From: Verrucomicrobiia bacterium
GTDB taxonomy: Bacteria > Verrucomicrobiota > Verrucomicrobiia > Limisphaerales > JADLHS01
Direction of reading: 5' to 3'
Length of the DNA: 64,000 bases
Assembly: GCA_026125285.1 (NCBI GenBank)
Contig: JAHCLO010000019.1
Location: 1-64,000 of the forward strand
Below are positions 1-9,100 of this stretch, piece by piece (positions within the stretch are counted from its first letter, which is position 1; the number at the start of each line of letters is the position of its first letter). A program made the translations under genes and the position numbers. The notes under the pieces were generated by a model. That model did not search any database, was not told the origin of the DNA, and worked only from the letters and a program-made list of their open reading frames with translations.

Positions 1-110
1 GAGGCCACTCCCCAAGAGTGCGAGTTGCAGGACACTGCGAGGCGACTGAAACACTGTCTTTCCCCAACTCGTGCTTGCTGCTGACGGTGGCAGGCATAGG
101 ATACTGACCC

Positions 111-1229
111 ATGAAAAAGCCCATGCACGCAATACTTCTGATGCTGGTTTCAAGTTTGACTTGTCCCCTGCTGGCCCAGGACATTCGCACGCTGGGGTTG
201 GGCGCGACCGCGCCGGACTTCGACCTGCCCGGCGTGGATGGCAGGAGCTGGGCGCTCAAGGATTTTGCGGACGCCAAGGCGTTGGTCGTCATTTTCACCT
301 GCAATCATTGCCCGACCGCGCAGTATTATGAGGAGCGCATCAAACAAATTGCCGCCGACTACAAAACCAAAGGCGTCGCGCTCGTCGCCATCAGTCCCAA
401 CGACCCGAAATCCGTGCGGCTCGATGAACTGGGCTGGACGGACCTGAGTGATTCGCTTGCCGAGATGAAACTGCGCGCCCAGGAACGCGCGTTCAATTTC
501 CCCTACCTCTACGACGGTGACGCGGAGGCGGTCTCACGACTCTACGGGCCGGTCGTTACGCCCCACGCGTTCGTGTTCGATGCCGCACGCAAATTGCGCT
601 ATGTCGGTGCGATTGATGACTCGGAGCGGATTCAACACGTGAAGAAGCATTACCTGCGGGAAGCCCTGGAGGCGGTGCTGGCCGGAACGGAACCGCCCGT
701 GACTCACACCAAAGTGGTCGGGTGCTCCGTCAAATGGGCGGGCAAGGAATCGCAAGTTCGGGCCTACATGGAAAAACTCGCCGCCGAACCGGTCACGGTT
801 GCCAAGGCCGATACCGAGATGCTCCGGGCGCTGCGCAAGAACGAATCGGGCAAGTTCCGGCTGGTGAACTTTTGGGCAACCTGGTGCGCGCCTTGCGTGG
901 CGGAGTTTGACGACTTTGTCACGGTCAACCGCATGTATCGGCATCGGGACTTTGAACTGGTCACCGTCTCGATCAACCGGCCTGACGAGGAGATGGCAGT
1001 GCTGGAGTTCTTGAAGAAAAAGCAGGCGTCGAATCGCAACCTGCTCTTTGCCTCCTCCGACCGCGCACCATTGATCAACGCTTTTGATCCTGACTGGCAG
1101 GGCGAAGTCCCTTACACCGTGCTGATCAATCCCGAGGGAAAAATCATTTTCAGCGAGAAAGGTAGCGTTGATTTTCTCGTGCTCAAGCGCGCCATCGTCA
1201 AGGCGATGAACGAGCGGAAACCGTGGTGA
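111..1229 (+). CDS. Secreted tandem thioredoxin-fold (redoxin) protein
   Basis: The 372-residue product has an N-terminal signal peptide (first ~22 residues, ending near LLAQ). It then shows two thioredoxin-like domains. The first is AhpC/TSA/redoxin-like, with TAPDFDLPGVDG and a CNHC pair at residues 64 and 67. The second carries a classical WCAPC site at about 259-262. By family knowledge it should act outside the cytoplasm in thiol-disulfide exchange or peroxide handling; the substrate is unknown. The N-terminal type with a CNHCP motif is common in secreted redoxins of Verrucomicrobia and Planctomycetes. The gene lies 76 nt upstream of the GH5 start on the same strand. The double-domain architecture is read directly from the sequence. 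Confidence 0.88.
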   Translation: MKKPMHAILLMLVSSLTCPLLAQDIRTLGLGATAPDFDLPGVDGRSWALKDFADAKALVVIFTCNHCPTAQYYEERIKQIAADYKTKGVALVAISPNDPKSVRLDELGWTDLSDSLAEMKLRAQERAFNFPYLYDGDAEAVSRLYGPVVTPHAFVFDAARKLRYVGAIDDSERIQHVKKHYLREALEAVLAGTEPPVTHTKVVGCSVKWAGKESQVRAYMEKLAAEPVTVAKADTEMLRALRKNESGKFRLVNFWATWCAPCVAEFDDFVTVNRMYRHRDFELVTVSINRPDEEMAVLEFLKKKQASNRNLLFASSDRAPLINAFDPDWQGEVPYTVLINPEGKIIFSEKGSVDFLVLKRAIVKAMNERKPW

Positions 1230-1305
1230 TTTGACCGCGATTAGCCAGGATGCCTTTCCCGTTGGACATTTTCTAGCCGCGCGGTTTAATCGGGTCATCT
1301 GGGTT

Positions 1306-2331
1306 ATGAAGGCTACCATTCTCTTCATCTTATCAACACTCGCCGTCACCACGGCACTCGCTCAACCAAAAGCCGTGGATGCGTTCGAGCAAAACAAAAG
1401 ACTCGGCCGCGGCGTGAACATCATTGGCTACGATCCCATCTGGCGCTCCAAGGAGCAGGCGCGGTTTCAGGAGAAGCACTTTCGCCTGCTCAAGGAGGCA
1501 GGCTTCCATTCCGTCCGCATCAACCTGCATCCCTTCCGCCACATGGAGGCCACGGACGGCTGGCCGTTGCGCGATTCCTGGTTCGAGGTGCTGGACTGGG
1601 CGATGAAGCACCCGCAGGCACAGGGCTTGATGATCATTCTCGATTTGCACGAGTTCAACGCCATCGGCAGAGACCCGGAGGCCAACAAGGAGAAGTTCCT
1701 GGCCTTCTGGCGGCAGCTTTCGGCGCGTTACCAGGACGCGCCTTCAAGCGTCGTGTTTGAAATCCTCAACGAGCCATCGCAAAAGCTCACCCCCGAAATG
1801 TGGAACGGCTGGTTGCGCGAAGCGCTGGCCATCATTCGCGAGAAGAACCCGACGCGCACAGTTATCATCGGTCCGGCGTTCTGGAACTCCGTTGACCGTC
1901 TGCACGAACTGGAATTGCCGGACACCGACCGCAACCTGATTGTGACTGTTCATTACTACAAGCCGATGGAGTTCACGCATCAGGGCGCGTCGTGGACGAA
2001 TCAGCGCGACAAACTCGGCGTGGACTGGCTGGGCACACCCGAACAACTCGGTGCGATCAAACGCGACTTTGATAAAGTGGCGGCGTGGGCCAGGGAACAC
2101 AACCGTCCCATCTACCTCGGCGAATTTGGCGCCTACGACAAAGCGCCGATGGAGTCGCGTGCGCGCTACCTTTCCAGCGTCACGCGGGCGGCGGAGGAAC
2201 GTGGCTGGAGCTGGGGCTATTGGCAGTTCGACAGCGACTTCATTCTCTATGACGTGAAGCGGGATGCGTGGGTCGAACCCATTCTGCGTGCTTTGATACC
2301 GCCCCCCGCCGGAGCGGGCAATCAGCCGTAA
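1306..2331 (+). CDS. Secreted glycoside hydrolase family 5 (cellulase-like)
   Basis: The 341-residue product begins with a clear signal peptide (MKATILFILSTLAVTTALAQ), which favours the ATG at 1306 over an upstream TTG at 1231. The body is a GH5 TIM barrel. It shows RGVNIIG near the N-terminus, ILNEPS with the presumed acid/base Glu at residue 156, and IYLGEFGAY with the presumed nucleophile Glu at residue 273. GH5 enzymes hydrolyse beta-1,4-linked glucans or mannans with retention of configuration; the exact substrate cannot be told. The C-terminus (SWGYWQFDSDF) is typical of the family. It probably acts in the periplasm or outside the cell on plant or algal polysaccharide. Confidence 0.9.
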   Translation: MKATILFILSTLAVTTALAQPKAVDAFEQNKRLGRGVNIIGYDPIWRSKEQARFQEKHFRLLKEAGFHSVRINLHPFRHMEATDGWPLRDSWFEVLDWAMKHPQAQGLMIILDLHEFNAIGRDPEANKEKFLAFWRQLSARYQDAPSSVVFEILNEPSQKLTPEMWNGWLREALAIIREKNPTRTVIIGPAFWNSVDRLHELELPDTDRNLIVTVHYYKPMEFTHQGASWTNQRDKLGVDWLGTPEQLGAIKRDFDKVAAWAREHNRPIYLGEFGAYDKAPMESRARYLSSVTRAAEERGWSWGYWQFDSDFILYDVKRDAWVEPILRALIPPPAGAGNQP

Positions 2332-2665
2332 ACAAACTGAGAGCGGTGCCGGCGACCGTTTGTGCCGCGCGGCCACCGGATGACCGGCATGGGAAGGAAG
2401 CTTGCACGGGAATCGGGGCAACAAGGGTGGCTCTCGGTGATGGTTTCCAAATTGAAGAATCGGCAATCTCGCCGGCAGCGCCCATGTCCCTGTCGGCGTG
2501 TGGCCGGGTGCCGAGGCGAGGATTTTCCGGAGCGCGACTGTGGGCGGAGCACCAGCCGCAGCACGTCCAAAACTGTGATTTCCACTGGATCATTCGTAGC
2601 TGCTGCGGCTGGTCTTTCAGACACAACCGCGCTCCTTGGTTTGTGGCTTGGCGGCACTGTGCTCG
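2332..2665. other. Intergenic, no recognisable gene
   Basis: This stretch separates the GH5 gene from the convergent PEP-CTERM gene. Several short frames are open on both strands, but none resembles a known protein or has a ribosome binding site. No clear inverted repeat or terminator was found. Confidence 0.5.
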
Positions 2666-3301
2666 CTACTTTTGCTTGAAGACCCGCTGGCCAAAGAGCG
2701 CAGCGCCAAGAAGCAGCAACGCCCAGGTGCTGGGTTCGGGAACGACGTTGGAGAAAACCATGTTGTCGAGCGACCAGCGATAAGTTGGGACCTCGACTCT
2801 GGTAACGTCGGCAAACCTCGAATCAAAATAGAACGTCTGGAAATCGTTCAAAGGACCGGCGCCGTCAATGATCCCGTCGGTGACAAACTCTGTTGTCACA
2901 GTCGAGCCGTCCAGTTTGTATCCAACGAATTGTACGCTCAACGGCGACTGGTAAAGCGTGCTGAACTCCGCCAAATCCACAGATACCAAACCGAACCTGG
3001 CGCCAAAGGCCGAAGATACACTTAGAGAGTCTCCCAACCCTGCCAGGAGGTATGCGGTCCCGTTTCGCGGAAAGCCAGTTTGGTCTGGCTGGCCGCCCGA
3101 GCGGGTGAACTGACCATTTTGACCTATGGGCGCGAACTCGATTCCTTGCTCGTAATAATAGTTGATACCGAGAATGTGATTTGGCGCGATCTGCGGGCCG
3201 CCATCAAAGGTCACTGTCCATTGAAATGTTCCCTGTGCCTGGCTCCACACTGCCAACAACAACATTAGAGCGGGAGTGCCCAGTTTCATGCCAATGCTCA
3301 C
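2666..3301 (-). CDS. PEP-CTERM sorting domain protein, paralog A
   Basis: The 211-residue product has a signal peptide (MKLGTPALMLLLAVWSQAQG), a beta-rich body, and a C-terminal VPEPST motif followed by a hydrophobic segment and a short basic tail. This is the PEP-CTERM sorting signal recognised by an exosortase in EPS-producing bacteria. The GTG at 3301 was chosen because AGGAGG lies five bases upstream, exactly as in paralog B; the ATG at 3289 is too far from it. The body aligns along its length with paralog B (shared YYYE, FVGY, VTTEF, DGI.DG.GPL.DF.TFYFD). The function of the exported domain is unknown; no exosortase gene is in this window. Confidence 0.85.
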   Translation of the reverse strand: MSIGMKLGTPALMLLLAVWSQAQGTFQWTVTFDGGPQIAPNHILGINYYYEQGIEFAPIGQNGQFTRSGGQPDQTGFPRNGTAYLLAGLGDSLSVSSAFGARFGLVSVDLAEFSTLYQSPLSVQFVGYKLDGSTVTTEFVTDGIIDGAGPLNDFQTFYFDSRFADVTRVEVPTYRWSLDNMVFSNVVPEPSTWALLLLGAALFGQRVFKQK

Positions 3302-3315
3302 GGCTGCCTCCTTTT

Positions 3316-3432
3316 TCACGGGTTGAGAATTAGACACCAGGAACCGGAGATGAAGCCGGAACGCTGGTTGGTGTCGTCCACAATGTAAAGACTCCAAACG
3401 CCGCGCCGGTGCGTACCAATAAGATTGCTCAA
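3316..3432 (-). pseudogene. C-terminal remnant of a P-domain-like secreted protein (copy A)
   Basis: On the minus strand, immediately upstream of paralog A, about 39 codons read GVWSLYIVDDTNQRSGF...SGSWCLILNP then stop. This resembles the C-terminal strand pattern (GTW.LYVVDD...G.I..W.L.I) of proprotein-convertase P-like domains. The frame runs into the 3' end of paralog B without a start codon, so only a tail remains. A sister tail precedes paralog B. Confidence 0.55.
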
Positions 3433-4073
3433 GATGCCCTCCGTTTTCTCCTGAGCAATCGAAAACCCAGAATCGTTGCCCCAAGAAGGACCAACGCTCC
3501 TGTGCTCGGTTCGGGAATCACATCGAAGAACACCAGATTGTCCAACGCATACGTATGTGATGGCACCTCAAACCTCACGAGATCGAAGAAGCGGTCGTCG
3601 AAATAGAACGTCTCGAAATCCGGGAGTGGCCCTGTGCCATCCATGATTCCATCGGTTGTGAACTCGGTTGTGACAACGCCTCCATCAGCGCGGTATCCCA
3701 CAAATTGGACCGTCCGGCTAAATTGGTACAGAATGCTAAATTCCGACAGGTCCACTGAATGAAGACCAAAACGACTGACCCCGCCCCGCGAACCCGACAA
3801 GGAATCGAAAGCTGCAAGGATTAGGTATGCAGAGCCATTCTCTGGGAAAGCTGATCTTCCCCCACCCATACGCCCGAACTGGTCGCCAAGGTTTATTGGC
3901 GTAAATGTCATACTGTCTTCGTAATAGTACGTCACTCCTATATCGGTTCCAGGAGGAATGGGTGGGGGGCCGTTAAAGGTGATCGTTCGCAGGAAGCCTT
4001 GCCCACACGCTACGCTAGCGACACAAATAATGATAGCACAGGATGCCCGAAGAAAGGTGTTTCTGAAGTTCAC
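3429..4073 (-). CDS. PEP-CTERM sorting domain protein, paralog B
   Basis: The 214-residue product starts at a GTG with AGGAGG five bases upstream. It has a signal peptide (about residues 1-25), a beta-rich body, and a C-terminal IPEPST motif with transmembrane helix and Arg/Lys tail (RLLRRKRR). It is a diverged duplicate of the neighbouring paralog A, in the same orientation, about 770 nt away. Exosortase-type sorting to the cell surface or exopolysaccharide is inferred from family knowledge. The coding sequence looks less G+C-rich than the flanking genes. Confidence 0.85.
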   Translation of the reverse strand: MNFRNTFLRASCAIIICVASVACGQGFLRTITFNGPPPIPPGTDIGVTYYYEDSMTFTPINLGDQFGRMGGGRSAFPENGSAYLILAAFDSLSGSRGGVSRFGLHSVDLSEFSILYQFSRTVQFVGYRADGGVVTTEFTTDGIMDGTGPLPDFETFYFDDRFFDLVRFEVPSHTYALDNLVFFDVIPEPSTGALVLLGATILGFRLLRRKRRAS

Positions 4074-4089
4074 AGCAACCTCCTTTTTG

Positions 4090-4272
4090 TTACGGATTGA
4101 GGATCAAACACCACGAACCCCACATTGACCCTAAACGTTGGTCTGTATCATCCACAATGTAAAGTTTCCAGAAGCCACGAGGGTCCTCGCCGATGAAACC
4201 GCCATTCGTGACCTTCGTCCGCATGTTGCTTTCTTCCCCATCGGAGCATGGAGCTTTCCGATTCCACCCGAA
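4090..4272 (-). pseudogene. C-terminal remnant of a P-domain-like secreted protein (copy B)
   Basis: Minus-strand frame upstream of paralog B. It ends in GFWKLYIVDDTDQRLGS...GSWCLILNP then stop, and is closed upstream by an in-frame stop after about 60 codons. It is clearly related to copy A at 3316-3432 (shared LYIVDDT.QR.G and GSWCLILNP). It is too short for a protein and has no start. Confidence 0.55.
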
Positions 4273-4396
4273 TCAATCGCACCGCAAAGAAGTCTCGTCC
4301 ATCGGGAATTCCCCTTAGACGGAACTTGCGCGTGGGCAGGCAACAGAAGCGTGGTTTCCGCACCGCCCACGAGTTGTTTCACTCTGCAACCAGAAG

Positions 4397-5710
4397 CTAA
4401 CTCAAATCCAGTGGCCCGCCGTCGCAGAGTGTCGGTTTGCCAAATGTTTCGAGGCGATGCCCGACCGCGTGCGCGAGCGCGAGGTGCAGACGGTTGTGCG
4501 CCACTTTGGGCAGCTTGAGTGAGCGGCCCATTTGGAAGCCGAATCCACCGCCGAGGAGCACGAAGGGAATGTTGTCCAGCGTATGTGAATTGCCCTTGCC
4601 CAGTTCGTTGGTCCAGACGACCAGCGTGTGGTCCAGCAGGCTGCCTTCGCCGCCGGGTTCGGGGGTGGTGGCAAGTTTCTGCGCGAGGTAATTCAATTCG
4701 CCGGCAAACCACTGGTTGATCTTCACCAGCTTGGCCTGGGACGTTTCATCGTTGTCCGGTTCGTGCGAGAGCGCGTGATGGCCGTCCTTGATGTCGAGCC
4801 AGTTCATGCGGGCGGAGCCGACGGACTTGGTGTATTGCAGCGTGGCCACGCGCGCCATGTCGTTGACAAAACTGTTCACGAGCAAATCAATCTGCATCCG
4901 GCTCAGGCGCGGCACATTGTCATTTTGGTCCGCCACGCCTTCTTCGAGGGCGGGTGGGCCGACGCGCAGTTTCTGACGGTTGGCCTCGCCGATTTCCTGC
5001 TCCATCTGCCGCACGAGGGCTTCGTGCTCCTCCAGCATCCGGCGATCCTCGGCACTGATGAGTTTCCGAACCTTCTTCAAATCATCGCGCACGTCGTCCA
5101 GCACACTTTGCAGGTGTTCGCGGTCCTGCAACTGTCCGTAAAGCTTGGCGTACATCTGATACGGATCGGAAATCGGCGCCACGGGTTGGTTTGGTCCGGC
5201 GTAGGACATCCGCGTCCACGGATCGGCACGGTCGGTGACGCCCACGCCAAATTCCAGCGAGCCAAAGCGCGTGCGCGTGTCCTCGCGGCTTTGGAAATGG
5301 TTTTTGATTTCCTGATCAATCGAAATCCCGCTCGCCCAGCCCGCCGGCGTGTGGGAGCCGCCCTGAATGTTGCCGGGGAACAAATCAATCGCCGTGAGCA
5401 GGCAACTCATGCCGCGCATGTGATTGTCGCCGTCGCCACGCACGCGGTTGCAAACGCCGTTCAGGATGAGCAGGCGATCCTTGAACGCTTCGAGGGGTTG
5501 CATGATTTCCTTGAGCGCGAAATCGCGCCCCGTCTCGTCCGGCCAGAAGGACGGCTGCACCGTGCCATTCGGACTGAACATTATGATCAATCGTTGGCGC
5601 GGGCGTGCGGGCGCGGCCAGGCCGAGGCTGGGCAGGCCGATGAGAAAGGGCAGGGTCGCGGCGGAGATGCCGAGTTGCTTGATGAATCGTCGGCGATGCA
5701 ATGCGTTCAT
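4397..5710 (-). CDS. DUF1552 domain protein, Tat-type export signal
   Basis: The 437-residue protein begins with a twin-arginine-like leader ([23 protein letters not shown]) and matches the pattern of DUF1552 proteins: [17 protein letters not shown] near residue 45, [28 protein letters not shown] and [19 protein letters not shown]. These are secreted proteins of unknown function, related to the DUF1501/sulfatase-like superfamily, and are numerous in Planctomycetes and Verrucomicrobia. DUF1552 genes usually sit beside DUF1592/DUF1588 cytochrome-type partners. Here the nearest large gene, on the same strand about 450 nt upstream, is a DUF1549/DUF1553 protein. No active-site assignment is attempted. 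Confidence 0.88.
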   Translation of the reverse strand: MNALHRRRFIKQLGISAATLPFLIGLPSLGLAAPARPRQRLIIMFSPNGTVQPSFWPDETGRDFALKEIMQPLEAFKDRLLILNGVCNRVRGDGDNHMRGMSCLLTAIDLFPGNIQGGSHTPAGWASGISIDQEIKNHFQSREDTRTRFGSLEFGVGVTDRADPWTRMSYAGPNQPVAPISDPYQMYAKLYGQLQDREHLQSVLDDVRDDLKKVRKLISAEDRRMLEEHEALVRQMEQEIGEANRQKLRVGPPALEEGVADQNDNVPRLSRMQIDLLVNSFVNDMARVATLQYTKSVGSARMNWLDIKDGHHALSHEPDNDETSQAKLVKINQWFAGELNYLAQKLATTPEPGGEGSLLDHTLVVWTNELGKGNSHTLDNIPFVLLGGGFGFQMGRSLKLPKVAHNRLHLALAHAVGHRLETFGKPTLCDGGPLDLS

Positions 5711-5802
5711 GGTATTATTGGAGCATACTTAACCACAGATGGACGGAGATGGACACAGATTTCTTAGAATGTTGCGCAACCCTCCCCCCGAACCCTGCGC
5801 TC

Positions 5803-5873
5803 GTAGCCGCCGACGTGAGGAGGCGGAAGGGCTTGAGCGCGAGTCGAATCCGCCTCCTCACGTCGGCGGTTAC
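5803..5873. repeat. Palindromic repeat element (family 1), intergenic copy
   Basis: Two 25-nt arms, 5803-5827 and 5849-5873, are reverse complements at 24 of 25 positions (left arm GTAGCCGCCGACGTGAGGAG...). They surround a 21-nt loop. Similarity to a second copy at 7371-7443 continues outside the arms, suggesting an element of about 110 nt (5785-5890). It lies between two minus-strand genes. Confidence 0.8.
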
Positions 5874-6006
5874 GGTTCGGGGGTTCGAGGTGCAAAGCTC
5901 CACGCGAAGAATTCACACCCTGGTCCTGTCCCGCTGGGATAGAATTCCCCCAAATGGTTGGCGCCTTGCCTCCTTGAACCATGAGGGTTGAGTGCTCCAG
6001 GCCAAA

Positions 6007-6105
6007 AGCGGCGCTGAAGACGCGCGCACTCCAAACGCTGGCGCGAGTTTTCAGCGACTGCCGACCGCGCGAAGCATCTGGAGTGCGCGCGGCTTTAGCG
6101 CCGCT
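6007..6105. repeat. Palindromic repeat element (family 2)
   Basis: Imperfect inverted repeat. The left arm (6007-6033) begins AGCGGCGCTGAAGACGCGCG and the right arm (6079-6105) ends GGCTTTAGCGCCGCT; both contain the GCGCACTCCA/TGGAGTGCGC core. It sits 54 nt downstream of the DUF1553 stop codon. It could be a structured mobile repeat or a transcript end; no T-run marks it as a standard terminator. Confidence 0.7.
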
Positions 6106-6158
6106 CTGGGGAGCGGGATCATGGAGAGTGATGCTGCAGCAACTCATTGGCATTGCCT

Positions 6159-9100
6159 TCATCGCTGCACGACAAACTCATCGAAGTTCATGATCGCATT
6201 GACCAACACGGCAGTCGCGGCGAACTCCGCGCGCGGCAAAGATTCATCCCATTTCGATTCGCCTGTCGCGAGCAGCTTTTCCGCGGCGCCGGATTCCTTC
6301 GCGTAGAAGTTCATTTGCTCGTCGAACAACTGGCGCAACACCGCAGTCTCCTTCTCGTCCGGGGAGCGTCCCGTCAGGGATCGAAAGGCCGCTTGAATTC
6401 GCGCCTCCAGATTCCCCGGATGCGACTTGAGCAATCGTTCGCCCAACACGCGCGCGGCTTCCACAAACTGCGGATCGTTCAACAACACGAGCGCTTGGAG
6501 CGGGGTCGCGGTGGTTTCGCGTTTGGCGGTGCAAACCTCGCGCGTCACGGCATCAAACGTCAGCATCGAAGGTGGCGGCGCGGTGCGACGCCAGAACGTG
6601 TAGAGACTGCGGCGGTAGAGTTTGTCGCCGTGATCTTGCGCGTAGGTTTTGCCGGTGCCGGATTGCTCCCACAATCCGGCCGGTTGATACGGTTTCACGC
6701 TCGGACCACCGAGGGTGCGATTCAACAAACCGCTCGCGGCCAGCGCGCTGTCGCGAATTTGTTCCGCCAGCAAACGCTGCTTGGGACCGCGCGCGAGCAA
6801 CAGGTTTTCGGGGTCGCGCTCCATCAATTCCCGCGTGGCCTGCGAGGATTGCTGGAACGTGGCCGAGTTGACGATCAAACGATGCAGCGCTTTCACGTCC
6901 CAACCGTTCTCCATGAACCAGCCGGCCAGCCAGTCGAGCAATTCAGGATGCGTGGGCAGTTTGCCCTGGCTGCCGAAATCCTCCTGCGACGCCACGAGAC
7001 CGCGCCCAAAGTGCATCCGCCAGATTCGGTTCACGACCACCCGCACCGTGAGCGGGTTCTGGCGGTCAATCATCCATCGCGCCAGCCCCAGGCGATTGCG
7101 CGGCTGATCGGCGGGGAACGGGTGAATGTCAGAAGGTGTGTCGGGCTGGACGCGTTCGCCCGGGGCGTCGTACGCGCCGCGTTTCAGCAGGAACGTTGGG
7201 CGCGGCTGGGGGAGTTCCTGCATCACCATGATTTCGCGCACGTCGTTGACGAGGTGGTTTTCCTGCTCGCGCAGTCGCTGCAATTCAGCAACCGCCACCC
7301 GGGAGGGTTCGTGATGGCGAGCCAGGTAGTGATCGAACAACGCTGTCCCCTCACCTTGAACCTCACTGGTGTAGCCACCGAGGTAACGAGGCGGACGCGC
7401 TGGAGTGTCAACGCCATCCGCCTCCTCAAGTCGGCGGCTACGGTTCTGCTGTCCGCTTTCGCCTGGGGAGAGGATCAGGGAATGAAGCTCGTTCGTTCCA
7501 CCTTCGCTACGTGCGATCAAGTTTATCTCAACCTCCGTGAGGCAAACATCGAACACTTGAAGATCATCAATCAACCCATTCTTGAATCCGCTGTCGCGAA
7601 AACGGCCCGCGAGTGTCAGGTGAACGTTGCCGACGTCGGCGTCACCCCATTCCCTGCGATGCACGATGTCCTTGTAGAGATTGTCGCGAACAATTTCCGT
7701 CTCCATGCGGGTGCCGTTCAAGTAAAGGTTGATGCCGGCTGCGCGGCTGGAGCCATCGTAGGTCACGGAAATGTGCGACCATTCATTGGTGGGCAACGCC
7801 TGTCTGGCACGCACTCCGATTGCGTTGCCCGGCCAGAAATGAATGAGCCCGAAAAAAGGCCGACCGTGTTCCAGCACCAATTCGTAACCGCGGCTGGCGG
7901 AGTCCGTCCACGCGCGCGACCGGTGCAACACCACGGCGCGCTCCTGCGGTTCTGTCGGCTTGAGCCAGAGACTGAACGAAAACGCGTCGGTGCGACTGAA
8001 TTCACCCACGCCTTTGCAGATCAGTTCATTGTCACCGCTGAATTGGAGGGCTTGGCCGTCAACCCCGGCCACACTTGTTGGCCCGTCCACCAATCGCGCA
8101 AAGTTCGTTGGATTGACGCTGTCCGGCGTCGCGTTGCTGACGATCGTGTTAAAACCGAAACGGGCAACCGGTTCTGGTGCTGGCACGCGGCCATTGTCTC
8201 TCTGCCAGGCGCGAAACGCTGGTGCGGCTTCGCGAGAGATTTGTTCGGCGCGCTCGAGGGTCATGGCCAGCTGTACTTTAAGTTCTGCCAGTTTGCGCGA
8301 TTCCTCCTCCGACCAAAGCAACATCGTTGGCGTGGGAGTGGCGCGCGTGAAATGGGAATACAGGCCCGACTCGTCAATGTTGTTGAAGAAGGCGAACAGC
8401 GAATAGTAATCGCGCTGGCTGATCGGGTCGTATTTGTGATCGTGACAGCGCGCACATTCGAGTGTCAGCCCGAGCATCGCCGTGCCCATGGTATGCACGC
8501 GGTCCGCGGCGTATTCGGTGCGGAATTCTTCCTCGACGCTGCCGCCTTCATTCGTCTGCCGATGCAACCGGTTGAACGCCGTGGCCAGCCGTTGTTCGCG
8601 CGTTGCGTCGGGAAGCAAGTCGCCGGCGATCTGCCACAGAATGAACTGGTCGTAGGGCAGATTTTCGTTGAACGCGCGAAGCACCCAATCGCGCCACGGC
8701 GACATGTCGTATTCCACGTCGGACTGATATCCGTAAGTATCGGCGTAACGGGCGAGATCAAGCCAATCCAACGCCATGCGCTCCCCGTAGGCGGGTCGGC
8801 TCAGGTAATAATCCACGGCGCGTTCGTACGCCTGCGGGGAATGGTCGGCGAGGAAAGTATCCATTTCCTCAAGCGTCGGCGGCAAGCCGGTGAGATTCAG
8901 CGCCAAGCGACGGATCAGGGTTCCCCGATTTGCTTCATTCGCTGGCCGGAGGCTCTCTGCTTCCAAACGGGTCAATACGAATGAGTCAATGGGATTGCGA
9001 ATCCACTGTTCGTCGGGTGGCTGAGGGGGTGTGACCTGACCAACCGGTATGAATGACCAATGCGCCTGATACTCCGCTCCCTCGGCCACCCAGCGTTTGA

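Noticed and set aside
1231-1305. Longer start of the GH5 gene (TTG)
   Set aside because: The extension lacks signal-peptide character; the ATG at 1306 starts a good signal peptide.
6147-8984. 945-codon open frame on the plus strand
   Set aside because: It lies antisense to the DUF1549/DUF1553 gene, has no family signature and arises from G+C-rich codon positions.
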